This document shows, piece by piece, positions 34,928 to 47,080 of a DNA stretch of 64,000 nucleotides (position 1 is the stretch's first letter; every line of letters begins with the position of its first letter). The stretch covers positions 62,001-126,000 of the forward strand of contig JAINUW010000303.1 of assembly GCA_020205615.1 (NCBI GenBank), in the 5' to 3' direction. Position numbers and translations under genes: made by a program. The notes beneath the pieces were generated by a model. The model was not told the origin of the DNA. It ran no database searches and saw nothing but the letters and a program-made list of their open reading frames with translations. The DNA comes from Panax quinquefolius (taxonomy: Eukaryota > Streptophyta > Magnoliopsida > Apiales > Araliaceae).

Positions 34928-34939
34928 GCTCTGATACCA
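34928..34939 (-). other. Primer binding site, unit X1
   Basis: The plus strand GCTCTGATACCA is the exact complement of the tRNA-iMet site TGGTATCAGAGC, 3 bases from the LTR end at 34943. Confidence 0.9.
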
Positions 34940-35008
34940 ACCTGTGATGCCCCAAAATTATAGTACTTGAAACCCAAACTCGATACTTCACGATACCATT
35001 TCTTTGAG

Positions 35009-35009
<1 letters not shown>

Positions 35010-35044
<35 letters not shown>

Positions 35045-35045
35045 T
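35010..35045. repeat. ATA microsatellite
   Basis: About twelve ATA/AAT units near the end of L3. The same site in L4 (49457-49474) has only about five, so this locus is length-variable. Confidence 0.9.
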
Positions 35046-36539
35046 AAATATTAAACTTAATTTACATACATCAGAGTTTTCAAATCCCAGGTTCCCAACC
35101 TTTAATACATTACATTACATGTTAGGTAATAAATATCATTGTCTTAATAGAGTTTAAATATTACATAGGATAGCGTAGAACTTATTCTGCAACCTTTCCT
35201 TTTTCTTTGTTATTGGCAGAGCCTTCAGGTTGATCACACTTAACTGAAAATATTTAAATTAAGCAAGAATGAGCATTTGAGCGCCCAACAAGTAGTAGCA
35301 AGCAATAAAAGTTCGCTGAAAGAAGTAAATATTTTCTGTGAATGGCACTTCTACAACGAATCAACAGTTGTGAAGTAAGCTGAAGCAACAATAAATAATA
35401 TATCAATTCTATTTCAAATTTTTGAAACTACGTACTGACTATAAATAGAGAGCATTCGACAAACTATGAACATTGTTTTCAATTTTCGAAAAGATTTTAC
35501 AGAACTTCATCTGCAAACCATTATAACTTACGGGCACAAGGGTGATCAGCCTGTTATGCCTTATATGTATCAATACTACATGTTTGAACGATATTTTTGT
35601 CCAACATATCTGTCGTAGGCGCACAAAAGTTTCCCATGTTCGGGATGTTCATACTTAGTCTGGAATCTGAACCAAAATAATTTGGTTGGATAACAATAAA
35701 GTTCTATCATGTTCAACAATATTTTTAAATCTGTGTCTAGCCGAGTCAAATAGCATAGAAGACTTTTAAGTCAATGTATACATACCGAAATTTTAATAGG
35801 TATGTATCAATAAGTACAACAATTATCCAAGTGAGGACACTTGTATAACAAATTTTAAAAATTAACGAACAGATTAAATATCTGGATTGTACAATAATAC
35901 TACATTAATAAACAATGATCGGATAATTTAAGAACTTGTATGTATACAAATGATTGGATACATAATCAATAACAATAGAGTTAGTAATCTGGCACAACAA
36001 AAATATAATTATGAAACTTTCTTACTCATATCCATTGCATAAAATAAATGCAAGGGTTAGATACTTTCCTGGTCTGCTGCTTACAGTTACGCAACTTAAT
36101 TTTATCTTTTATATCGAGACCTATCATTATTAAGATCATTCTTTTGATTAGAATAATATATCGTAACACATAATACTACTATTTGCAGTCAACACATAAC
36201 CTAATCACATTGTCACACAGTTATATCAGTCATTGAATTATAAACAAACACTTATCTAGTTAAACTATCTAAGTCCAGATCAATTTCTGAAACATTTTGG
36301 TGTACCGTTGGCTTTATCGGGCAATTATCGAGTCTAAAACTATATTCTGTATCTTAAATATTATCTTGGATAATTTAATTATCAATCATATTATTTTTCA
36401 TAAACTTATAATAATTTTTAAATAACTATTATAATTTATCATGATTTTTCAAACACTGGAATCATTATTAAATAATTTAAATATTAGAGAATTCTATTAT
36501 CATTAATATTTAAATAATATTAAAATATTAATGAAACCA

Positions 36540-37290
36540 TTGCCAAAATATTAAAGTTATTTATAATAACTCAAAATATTTTTAAAACATTATTATTACC
36601 CTTAAATTATTTTTAAAATATTTAAAATCATTTTAAATAATTACCATTATTATTAAATATTAATTTATTATTTGTCAAAATATTAAAAGTCGTTTCTTAT
36701 AACTTAAAATATTTTTAATTTATTTATTTCCTTTTAAATGATTTTTAAATTAATAAAACCATTTTTAAATTATTTATTTAATATAATTATTAAATAAATT
36801 TAATATCATTAATATTAAATTATTAATAAAATTTACCTTTAAATATTAAAAGTTATATTTTATAACTTCAAATATTTTTAAACACTTTATTTTTATTTAA
36901 AATATTTTTATAATATTAAAATTATTTTAAAACTAATTTATTTAATATAATTATTAAATAAATCTAATATCATTAATATTAAATATTTAATGAAATTTAT
37001 CTTAAAATATTAAAAGTTATGTTTTATAACTTAAAATATTTTTAAATACTTTATTATCATTTAAAATGATTTTTAATATAATAAAATCATTTTTAATTAA
37101 TTTATGTAATGCATTTATTGAATAAATTAAATATCAATAATATTCAAATAAATACTAATATTTATGAAAAATATGTCAAATTATTAAAAGTTAATTTTTA
37201 TAACTTAAAATAATATTTAAAATTATTTTTATAATTTTTAGAAATTATTTTCTATTTTTAAATGATTTTTAGAAATTAAATTAATTAAAA
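36540..37290. repeat. AT-rich tandem repeats in L3
   Basis: Five units of about 135-175 bp each contain AAAAGTTAT...ATAACTT, at about 36552, 36687, 36847, 37012 and 37186. The core is an inverted repeat. The equivalent array in L4 is at 53690-54420. No coding potential. Confidence 0.75.
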
Positions 37291-37299
37291 TTAATAAGT

Positions 37300-37324
37300 C
37301 TGTCGCTAAAGCCCTTAGCGACAG
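37300..37324. repeat. 12-bp hairpin, copy in L3
   Basis: CTGTCGCTAAAG and CTTAGCGACAG face each other, with one mismatch near the loop. Homologous to 27661-27685 and 54439-54463. Confidence 0.7.
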
Positions 37325-37957
37325 AAAGTGTAGCCTCGGGTGTTCTTGAGCACCAAGAACATTCAATGTCATTGATCGAGTAGTCATGTTTGACCAAGCA
37401 TAATTGCCAGATCTTGATGTTTCTAGGTTAACTATAACTTTGATTTTGTAGTGTTGATGTAACACTACAAGTATCAGCAACAATCATGGTCCAATTGCAT
37501 AACATCAGAGAGATCAAGGCTTGCAAAGTAGCTGTCAGAGTTGTTCTTCATTTTATGGGTTACCCAGAAATGAAGAACAGTTCGAGTAGCCATATTTGGG
37601 CTTCTACAACTTGTTATCCTTGTGATGTTTTTGTGATTTAAGAGTTTCAGTGTGTAGACAACATGTAAGGGTACAAATCTATTACATAAAATCAGCCGAG
37701 CAACAACAAAATCTCTACATCCATGCCGGTCAAACCATTTTAGAAGACATGTTCAAACGTTTTCTGGATTACCCAGAAAACGTATTTCATGATCATCCGG
37801 CTTGGTTTGACCGTCCACTATCTTAATCCTGATTGATGTTTTAGTGATCTAAAGGCTTACGCTTATAGTCCAAACAACATACTATAACTTAGATGCAAAC
37901 ACAAGAACAAAGAAACAATCAATAGAAGGATCTAAAGCCATAAACTTCTTGTCAAAC

Positions 37958-39824
37958 TGTAACGCCCCAGAAAATTTGAATTTTTGAGAATTAAATTTTT
38001 ATTTTTATTTTTATTATGTGGATTAAATGAATTTAGTTAATTATTTATGGGAGTAAGCTATTCGAGGGTCATTCTATGACCTAGACATATCTAAACGACG
38101 TAGTATTTTGGCTACGTGATAGAATTAAAGTGTTTGAATTTCTAAGACGAAAATAAAAACTTTCCGAGAAATTTTCTGAAAAACACTATTCACGCATTTC
38201 TGCTCGAGAATTATTTTTGAACTTCCGAGAAATACGTAATGATAGAATATCGAGGTGACATAGAATATCCAATAATATTTCAATTATGGCAAACGCAGTT
38301 TTTCGCCTGCAGACTTAAAACCTAACGATTAGGAAAAATGAATTCCGAGAAGGAAATGAAGTGTGTATAATGAATTAAAGTAATGATTGTATAATACGTA
38401 GGTATTGTACGAAGTAATGAATACGAGTATGATACGAGGTGTTATACGAGTATGAATGAAGCATAGTATGTCGTATGTGAATAAGTATACGAAGTGGAAT
38501 ACGAGATTAATACGTAAATTATAAGTTATAAGGCTTTAAGCCAAATGTAATGGACTTGTAGGATTGAGTAAGAAATTGTAAAGTCTAATGAGATATTGAT
38601 AAGGCCCAAGTATAGAGATGTGTAAGCCCAATACGAATTAATGTTAAAGCCCAAATATTTGTAATGATAAGTCCAATGTAAATTATTGCACAAGCCCAAG
38701 TGTTTGTTTAATTGTAAGCCCAATGTATAAGATAAGTTAATTAAGCTAATTAATGAAAAGCCCAAGGTAAGATCCAATGGGTAAAGCTTGATCCATGGGG
38801 CAACCCATGGGTGAATTGGTGACCAAGTATTAAGGGTGTTGAGCAAGTAGATTTAAGTGTTAAGCAAAGGATAAGTTAAGTAATTTAAAGGCTAAGTAAA
38901 GTGCTTATGTCGGATAAGTAAGTTAAGTGCTTATGTGTGATTAGCAAGTATTCTAACCCTTGTTCCAGTTCAGTCTGGACAAGCTGTGTAATTCATGTAT
39001 TCTTTCGAATGAAGTTTTTAACGATGAAGTCTTAATCCAACTCTTTCGGCTAGACTTATATTATGATACTGCCAAGCATGATTTATGTTTACCGAGTTAT
39101 ATTGGTATGGTTTTCAATCGAAGACCAAGTATGCTAAAAATGTTTTTGTCGTTTAACGACAGGCACGTGAGGTTGCCACAACTTAAACGTACATATGTTT
39201 AATGGATGTTGTGTTGATCAACATAGAGTACTATGGGCTGATCACCCAGAAGTGCTCGTAAGCTATGCCGGACTTACAAACTTAGTGTCGGGTTGTCCTT
39301 TTCAAAAGAAATTATGAACTTCTCACAGTCTTGAGCCTTAGTTGATATTCTACTGAAGATTGTTGTTGGAAAACGTTTTGAATGAAAAGAAGTGCTATTT
39401 TGAATTATCGGTAATACTTCGTAACTATTGTTCAGTTACTGAAGATATACGATTCATATGTTTCAAGCATGTTATTTAAAAGAAATTGTTGTACTTGCTA
39501 AGCTTGTTATGCTCACTCTTTCTTGAACTATATGAATGCAGCTAGGACCGAACGAACCGAGGGATCTGACAAGGATAGAGGCAGGACAAAGCTGAACGAT
39601 TAGTTTACCTTGTAATAAACTAGTAAGTTATATATATTATAGAATAATGAACAAAGAATGTATTGGTTTTAGAACCTGGGGACGGGATGTAATATTATTA
39701 ATGTAATAAGAATGTCGTTGATATACACATTTTGATGTCGTTTCAATAGAATGAATGTATAGTTATGAGTACCGTGTAGCACCATCTGTCGGGTTGGAAG
39801 ATACCCGAATTTGGGGGCGTCACA
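37958..39824 (+). mobile_element. 5' LTR of nested element F
   Basis: The 1867-bp LTR runs from TGTAACGCCCC to GGGGGCGTCACA and is followed by a PBS. It is closely similar to the 3' copy at 43523. The section 38560-38770 holds repeated AAGCCCAA motifs. The insertion point is in L3, with CAAAC (37953-37957) on the left. Minus-strand reading frames here, including one of 106 codons at 38526-38846, have no recognisable domain. Confidence 0.92.
38560..38770. repeat. AAGCCCAA repeats in F LTR
   Basis: About seven AGCCCA-type motifs spaced roughly 20-40 bp; one has decayed to AGTCCA. On the other strand they read TGGGCT, the plant site II motif. The array is repeated in the 3' LTR at 44125-44320. 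Confidence 0.65.
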
Positions 39825-39827
39825 GAT

Positions 39828-39839
39828 TGGTATCAAAGC
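39828..39839 (+). other. Primer binding site, element F
   Basis: TGGTATCAAAGC, 3 bases after the LTR end; tRNA-iMet type with one change. Confidence 0.88.
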
Positions 39840-40079
39840 ATTAGGTTATAAAACTTAAGGGGGGAAAAACCTTAGGCTAATAACCTCTTTTAGGAAGAAA
39901 AGTCCGAAGGAAGTAAACTCAAGCTTTACTTCAGTCGAATGAGTCAATAAGGTATTGAGGAAACACAGTACCGAAAGATTTAAAAGATGGAAAGTAACCC
40001 TAAATGAATTAAATGTGATTTGTGCTTATACTATGGTGTGTTATGTACTAATCAACATGTTATGTATTATTGTAGGATG

Positions 40080-40736
40080 TCAATCGATAGCTTGATATAT
40101 AGAGATATACTCGCGGTGAGCGAAGAAGTTGTGAACAGAGTAGAGCATGTACATATATCGGTGGCGGAGGTACCATTAGTGATTTTAGAGGAGTCGGAGA
40201 CAGTGGAGTACTTTTCTGAGGAGAACTACTCTGAGGGAGATATGGATATAGCGTCATATCTTAATATGATGGTCTATGAGGAGGAGGAAATTGCGGTAAC
40301 ATCGGTTAATACGGTGGTACCTACACTAAAGTCAATACCTCCAGATGCAATGAGAGCATCAGATGTGGCGGTTGTTTGACAGAATGTGCAATTCGATAAC
40401 GGCCATGAGTAATCGAGTGAAGATATTAATTATCTCCATGAAGCTAAGGTGTCTGCAGAAGCATATTTTGAGTCAGAGCACGATAGGCAGGTGCTTATGA
40501 CAGAGCAGGCTAGGGTCTATAAGGAAGAGGTCGATGAGCTTCGTAAGAAACTGATTAAGAGAGACCGAAAAATAGCGCAGATGTCTTACATCCATGAGAG
40601 TGCTCATAGAGATTTCAAGTTTAAAGTTGCTTGTTATCCCATGGAGTCAGGACAAACTCAACATACTATTAGTCGGGATACTGTAGCGAAGATTGCGAAT
40701 GAGAAACACGAGAACGCTGTTATGCATTATTAGAAA
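40080..40736 (+). pseudogene. Upstream coiled-coil ORF, element F
   Basis: A single frame of 219 codons from ATG 40080 to TAG 40734 is interrupted by two stops, near 40377 and 40409. The N-terminal half is acidic (LEESETVEYFSEENYSEGD). The C-terminal half has a likely coiled coil (TEQARVYKEEVDELRKKLIK and onward). There are no zinc knuckles. It occupies the same place as the family-A ORF0, between PBS and gag. Extra ORFs upstream of gag are known in some plant Gypsy elements, but I do not recognise this one and assign no function. Confidence 0.6.
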
Positions 40737-41019
40737 TCTAGAGTTATAAATATGTGTGTAATGACGTAAAAGCCCTCTTTTGTATAAAAGGGTAGTCTTT
40801 TTGTAAACCCCAACTTTTGAGAAGTTCAATTGAGGGATAGAAATGTACTAGCCGTTGGCTATGGAAGTAAAGTGTAAATAGTTTCAGACTATGAAGAAGC
40901 ATATGAATATAATGAAGTTTTCATTTAATATGCTTTGTTATGGTATGAGTTGTTATGTGGCGAATAATAACGAAGTAAGTAAATAGATAATAATGAAATT
41001 CTATTTATTTAATCAGAAA

Positions 41020-41950
41020 ATGCCATCAAGTAGAAGACAACGTAATCAGGAAGCGGAATCACGTAATGAAGATCAAGGGGGGGTCAAAACAACCCTATGC
41101 AAGAGTTCGTTAATTTATTAACAGCTGTATTTAACTAAACCGGGGGTAGAGTACCTGCGGAACCTAGGTTAACCAGAACGACTACCTTTAAAGAATTTAA
41201 AATCATAGGTCCGCCGGAGTTCAAAGGAACGACGGCCCCATTAGAAGCTCAGACATGGGTAATACAAATAGAGAAGGCGTTTGTTATTACAAAACGTAGG
41301 TGAGGCGCAACAGATTTCTTTTGCGACTTACATGATGAAAGTGGAAGCCAACTTTTGGTGGGAGGCTCACCAGGGTGGGGCTAGAACAGATGGGGTAACG
41401 TGGGAACAATTCAAGAAGGTTTTCTTCGAGAATTATTTCCCTACAAGCATGTAAGGGAGGATGGAGATTACGTTCTTAGAACTTAAACTAGGGACATGAC
41501 GGCCCCAACACGCATTGATTCAATGAATTGGCAAAGTTTGCTCCACATCAAGTGGACACTGAGGAAAGGAAGGCTCGTAGGTTTGAGCAGGGCCTGAAAC
41601 CTTGGCTCTATAGTAGGATTTCGGTGTTTTCAGATTGTTTCCTATGGGACCATTCTGGAAAAGGTGATTATAGCAGAGGGTGGTAGTGAGGCCTTGACTC
41701 AATACCACAAAGAGAGGAAGAATAAGAGCAAGGGAAAGGGAGGAACCAAGGCAGAGAGTGCCAGTGGTAGTGATAGTAAGCCAAAAAGAAAGATTTTTAA
41801 CTCTGGGAATACTGGAGTGGGACAAAGGGGATCCTAAGCGTAAGATCGAAGTGTGTAGGACATGTGGAAAGACTCATCTAGGAGTCTGTCTAAAAGGGAT
41901 TATAAGTACCTTTAGACATTACGGTAGAGAATGGGGAAATAACTTTCGTT
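41020..41950 (+). pseudogene. gag: Gag, element F
   Basis: An ATG at 41020 opens MPSSRRQRNQEAESRNEDQG. Frameshifts occur near 41080, 41300 and 41450. Recognisable parts are FKEFKIIGPPEFKGTTAPLE, QTWVIQIEKAFVIT, the Lys-rich stretch before the knuckle, and CRTCGKTHLGVC near 41850. A TAG-type break ends the readable part. It is more decayed than T1 gag. Confidence 0.75.
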
Positions 41951-42019
41951 AATTAATTATATTCGTGAAAATGGCTTCATAAATAAGGAATGTAAGCAAG
42001 TATTGGTAGATAAGCACCG

Positions 42020-42487
42020 ATAATGTTGAGAGAATTTGAAGTAATTCTCGGTATGAATGGGTTGATTAATCATAGAACTTTATTAAATTGTTAGCATAAA
42101 AGTATGAATCTTCGGTTTTCTAAAGTAACCCAAGGTAGTATTTTACGGTAATCAAATACCGTGACGCTCTTGTTGTCTAACCATGACGCAAGTTAGGAGG
42201 ATGTTAAGGAAGAGGATGAGTTGTTACGTTTGAGTATCGACTATCGTAATAGGAGTAAGTTAGCGATTAAGAATGAATACCCATGGCCCAGGATCGATGA
42301 TCTATTTGATTACTTAAAGAGGGCAAAGAATTTTTCTAAGATAGATTTGCGTACGGGGTATAGTCTGTTGAAAGTAAGGAAGAAGGAGGAGGTACCTAAG
42401 ATGACATTCAGAACTCGTTATAGTTATGACAAGTTTCTGGTTATGTCAATTGGGTGGACTAATGTATGGAAGCTAGATTTTTCGTAA
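42020..42487 (+). pseudogene. Protease end and partial reverse transcriptase, element F
   Basis: A remnant of protease (LREFEVILGMNGL) lies at 42023-42062; the catalytic half has been deleted. RT is readable from 42221: DYRNRSKLAIKNEYPWPRID, NFSKIDLRTGYS, then FRTRYSYDKFLVMSIGWTN. It ends at 42487, before the YXDD-type box. So the palm active site is missing and the copy cannot polymerise. Confidence 0.8.
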
Positions 42488-42599
42488 GAGGCACTGAGCA
42501 AGTCGGGGGTAAGTTGATAGGTACCCTTATGAGGTGCTAGGATTAAAAGTACCATTAGTGTCACAGGTTGGTATTGTCGAAATGGGAAGTGAGAAATAA

Positions 42600-43060
42600 T
42601 AGTTTTCAGGAACTAAAAATGGAAGTTAAGTAAGGTACCTGTATTGTCTCTATCAGATGATATGGGAAATTTTGTAGTATATCTCGATGTTTCGCATAGA
42701 TGACGAGATTGCGTGCTTATGTAGCATGGCAAAGTCATTAGGTATGCATCATGCCAGTTAATGGATTATAAGGAGGCTTATGATCTATAATTGGCAGCTG
42801 TAGTTTTTGAATTAAAAATTTGAAGATAGTATTTATACGGTGAGAAGTGTGAGATATACACGGACTCTAAGAGTCTGAAATATATCTCCACACAAAAGGA
42901 GTTGAATATGAGGTAGAAAAGGTAATTAGAATGGCTAAGAGATTTCAACGTTGATATGATTATATCAATCCGGGAAAGTTAACGTAGAAGCCGACGCGTT
43001 AAGTAGGAAGGGTGGGGAAAAGCTATCGATGTTAACAACTCAAAATGAGTTAATAATGGA
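42600..43060 (+). pseudogene. RNase H remnant, element F
   Basis: Decayed frames contain [20 protein letters not shown] near 42860 and further RNase H fragments, with many stops. No integrase core is visible downstream; 43060-43480 is non-coding. Confidence 0.6.
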
Positions 43061-43486
43061 AATGGCAAAAATGAAGTTAGAAGTTAAATTATGGAATAAA
43101 GTGGTAAAAATGTTATCCACAACGTAGACTCAATCCACGATAATGGGACTCGTAAATTAAGTATAACTAGGTAATGAGGAATGTACGCGAATGAAGAAGA
43201 GGATGCATGATGAAGAGAAGATCAAGTATAATCTTGTTTTGAAGGAGGAATTTAAGTTCCAAATAATTCTAAGTTAAAAGCTAATGAAAGGGTAATAACA
43301 TAATGTGTTAATAAGTGTTTAACTTCCAACTCATATTATTGATAGGAAGTGGCCAGTTATGTGAATTAAGATAATACCTTCGTTGAAGGTGAAATGAAAG
43401 AACTACAATGTCAAAGAAGCATTGTGGGAACTTGAGATTAAAATAAATAAAAATGTTTCCTCAAATGGTGGATGTAGTGATAGCGT

Positions 43487-43522
43487 GATTCTGGGGACAG
43501 AATCCTTATAAGGGTGGAAGAA
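43487..43522 (+). other. Pre-PPT hairpin and PPT, element F
   Basis: GATTCTG-GGGA-CAGAATC forms a perfect 7-bp stem (43487-43504), followed by CTTATAAGGGTGGAAGAA and the 3' LTR at 43523. Confidence 0.8.
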
Positions 43523-45125
43523 TGTAACGCCCCAGAAAATTTGAATTTTTGAGAATTAAATTTTTATTTTTATTATGTGGATTAAATGAATTTAGTTAAT
43601 TATTTATGGGAGTAAGCTATTCGAGGGTCATTCTATGACCTAGACATATCGAAACGACGTAGTATTTTGGTTACGTGATAGAATTAAAGTGTTTGAATTT
43701 CCAAGACGAAAATAATAACTTTCCGAGAAATTTTTTAAAAAACACTATTCACGCATTTCTGTTAGGGAATTATTTTTGAACTTCCGAGAAATACGTAATG
43801 ATAGAATATCCGATAATATTTCAGTTATGGCAAACGCAGTTTTTTGCCTGCAGACTTAAAACCTAACGATTAGGGAAAATGAATTCCGAGAAGGAAATGA
43901 AGTGTGTATAATGAATTAAAGTAATGATTGTATAATACGTAGGTATTGTACGAAGTAATGAATATGAGTATGATACGAGGTGTTATACGAGTATGAATGA
44001 AGCATAGTATGTCGTATGTGAATAAGTATACGAAGTGGAATACAAGATTAATACGTAAATTATACGTTATAAGGCTTTAAGCTAAATGTAATGGACTTGT
44101 AGGATTGAGTAAGAAATTGTAAAGTCCAATGAGATATTGATAAGGCCCAAGTATAGAGATGCGTAAGCCCAATACGAATTAATGTTAAAGCCCAAATATT
44201 TATAATGATAAGTCCAATGTAAATTATTTCACAAGCCCGAGTGTTTGTTTAATTGTAAGCCCAATGTATAAGATAAGTTAATTAAGCTAATTAATGAAAA
44301 GCCCAAGGTAAGATCCAATGGATAAAGCTTGATCCATGGGGCAACTCATGGGTGAATTGGTGACCAAGTATTAAGGGTGTTGAGCAAGTAGATTTAAGTG
44401 TTAAGCAAATGATAATTTAAGTAATTTAAAGGCTAAGTAAAGTGCTTATGTCGGATAAGTAAGTAAAGTGCTTATGTGTGATTAGAAAGTATTCTAACCC
44501 TTATTCCAGTTTAGTCTGGACAAGCTATGTAATTCATGTATTCTTTCGCATGAAGTTTTTAACGATGAAGTCTTAAGCCCACTCTTTCGGCTAGACTTAT
44601 ATTATGATTCTGCCAAGCATGATTTATGTTTACCGAGTTATATTGGTATGGTTTTCAATCGAAGACCAAGTATGCTAAAAATGTTTTTGTCGTTTAACGA
44701 CAGGCACGTGAGGTTGCCACAACTTAAACATACATACGTTTAATGGGTGTAGTGTTGATCAACATAGAAAGTACTTACGGGTCGATCACCCGAAGTGCTC
44801 GTAAGCTATCGCCGACGAGTTCTGGACTTAGTGTTGGGTTGTCCTTTTCAAAAGAAATTATGAACCGCTCACGGTCTTGAGCCTTAGTTGATATTCACGA
44901 ATATTGTTGTTGGAAAACATTTTGAATGAAAAGAAGTGCTATTTTGAATTATCGGTAGTACTTCGTAACTATTGTTCGATTCATCAAGATATATGATTCA
45001 TATGTTTCAAGCATGTTATTTAAAAGAAATTGTTGTACTTCTACGAGCTTGTTATGCTCACTCTTGCTGAACCGTATATGAATGCAACTATAGACCGAAC
45101 GAACCGAGGGATCTGACAAGGATAG
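43523..45125 (+). mobile_element. 3' LTR of element F (truncated)
   Basis: It begins TGTAACGCCCC and matches the 5' LTR up to GGATCTGACAAGGATAG; the last roughly 240 bp are missing. L3 sequence resumes directly. About 25 bp of L3 (AGCCATAAACTTCTTGTC and neighbours) occur on both sides of F, more than a normal target duplication. Confidence 0.87.
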
Positions 45126-45704
45126 AGCCATAAACTTCTTGTCAGACAATTCTGGGCAAGAATCTGGGTTACCCAGAATGGTCAAGTCATGGCCGGTCAA
45201 CGCAGTTTGACCATCAATAACTTTCAATATATACATGATCTGGGCTTAATTCAAGTTTCAGAACACAGATCTCATAACATACTACATGTTCAAACCTTTA
45301 AACCACCAAAGACATAAACATACTGAGATCTATGGGGTCTGACATTCATTGTCAGACAACATTTTAAAATTTTTTCCATATTTGAAAAACTTCAAATTCG
45401 AGCCTATAGATGTTATGGATCTAAGAAATACCAACCCAGATCAACTATATACATTACATACAACATGTTTAAACACAAAATCATAACATCTAACAACTCA
45501 AGAAAGATCAGACTCTAGGTTAGGGTTTTATACCTTTCTTTGCTCAATCTTGTTTCTTAGCTTTTTGATTTAATATGAAAGTGGTAGGGCTTGTTTTTGG
45601 GACTGATTTACTAAAGAAATTCATAGGGTTGGAGAGAGAGAGAGACTTGGAAAGGAGTTTGTGTATAAATGAGACTAATACATGAGTTTTTCTCTCTCCA
45701 ATTC

Positions 45705-45713
45705 TATTTATAT
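45705..45713 (-). promoter_or_regulatory. TATA box, L3
   Basis: ATATAAATA on the minus strand with the GA-rich leader GGAGAGAGAAAA; the same as in L1 and L2. Confidence 0.6.
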
Positions 45714-46808
45714 CACGATATAATGTATATAGCTGATGAAAATTGGCTGATGGCTGGTGTTTTTTGTCAAATAGAAAGTCAAGAGTGGTTGAAGCACTAA
45801 AGTGTTGGCAAAATGTACAAGTTAAGTAACAATAATGCAAGAGGGGTAGTTTAGTCATTTGGCTCTTAATTTTAATGGCTAAATTGTAACTTGACAAACC
45901 TTTAGGGTTTGACACTTAGGGCTTAACCCTAAGTTTTTCAAAAATTTAGTTTTTTAGGATTTTTATTTAGAGTTTAAAATAGAAAATTTAGTTTCTAAAA
46001 ATAGAAAATTAAGGTTTTGTAATCATACTTAGTTTCCTAATTACATAGAACATGTAAATTAAATTTAAGATTTACAAATTATAATTAAGATTGCTAATTT
46101 AAAAATTAGGGTTTCTAGATAATTAGGGTTTCTAATAATTAAGGTTTTTAATTACTAATTAGGGTTTTCCGTAATTAGCATTAAAATCTATAATACATAT
46201 CATATACCACATAACACAATGACTTAACAGATTTTAAAGTCATAATTGACTTTTGAACTAGGGTTTATCAAAATAGTGCTAGGGTTTTCTACTGGTATAA
46301 CATAATTGACCAATCATTATCAATCTACACATATACAGTACATATTTATAGCACTGAAATATATTTAATATTATATTAATATTTTTTTTCATTATTCAAA
46401 AACTAGAATTAGGGTTTTGAATCCATATCCAACATAACTTTCATATATACCATTATTAGTTAAGTTAAAATAATTAACTTAAATAATCGAACAAATTCAT
46501 ATAATAAAATAGTTATTATAATAATTTAATAATCATTTTATATATTATTTAAATAATATATAATCATATGTTCCTGAAAAATAATAATAAAAATATTTTT
46601 ACTACAAAATTAATTATAAAAATATAATTTATAATAATCAATAATTCAAAAAAAAATATTTGAAATTATTCATGTAATAAATAAATTTTTATTTATCACA
46701 TATATACATACACTTTACCTTGTACATATTACCACCTTTAAAAATAAAATAAAAAATTTATGCGCAAAATTTCTTATTTAATTATATTTAAAATATTGGG
46801 TTATTGCA

Positions 46809-47080
46809 TTCACCCTCCCTTATAAGGATTCCGTCCCCGGAATCACCGTTTCAAAATTTATACGTACTAGGGTAAATATCATACGCATTCATTGCAATTA
46901 TATCTTGATCAGATTCGATCGAACTGATATATTTAATTATTCAGCATAAAGCTTGTCTATCTGCTTAAACTGAAAATTTGATTTCTAATAGAACTCAAAT
47001 TCCTCCTTCAAAATTTCTTTATAAAATAATTTACTATATATAAGAAAATCATATATAAGAAAATAAAATTTAATTGAATA
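46809..47080 (-). other. PPT and 3' non-coding region, unit X2
   Basis: PPT AAGGGAGGGTGAA on the minus strand with the perfect hairpin GATTCCG-GGGA-CGGAATC at 46827-46844. The region joins the gag end through the same deletion junction as unit E1. Confidence 0.82.

Larger units (their letters stand above)
34943..46808 (-). mobile_element. Family-A LTR copy L3 (full length, with F nested inside)
   Basis: Its own sequence is 34943-37957 plus 45126-46808, about 4.7 kb. It starts TGTAATAACCC-type (46808, one base changed) and ends GGGGCATCACA (34943). It is both the 5' LTR of unit X1 and the 3' LTR of unit X2. Features include an ATA microsatellite (35010-35045), AT-rich tandem repeats (36540-37290), a 25-base palindrome (37300-37324) and a TATA box (45705-45713). 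Element F interrupts it at 37958. Confidence 0.87.

Noticed and set aside
38526..38846. 106-codon minus-strand frame in the F LTR
   Set aside because: It is created by the repeated AAGCCCAA motif read backwards (Leu/Tyr/Gly-rich) and has no homologue I recognise.
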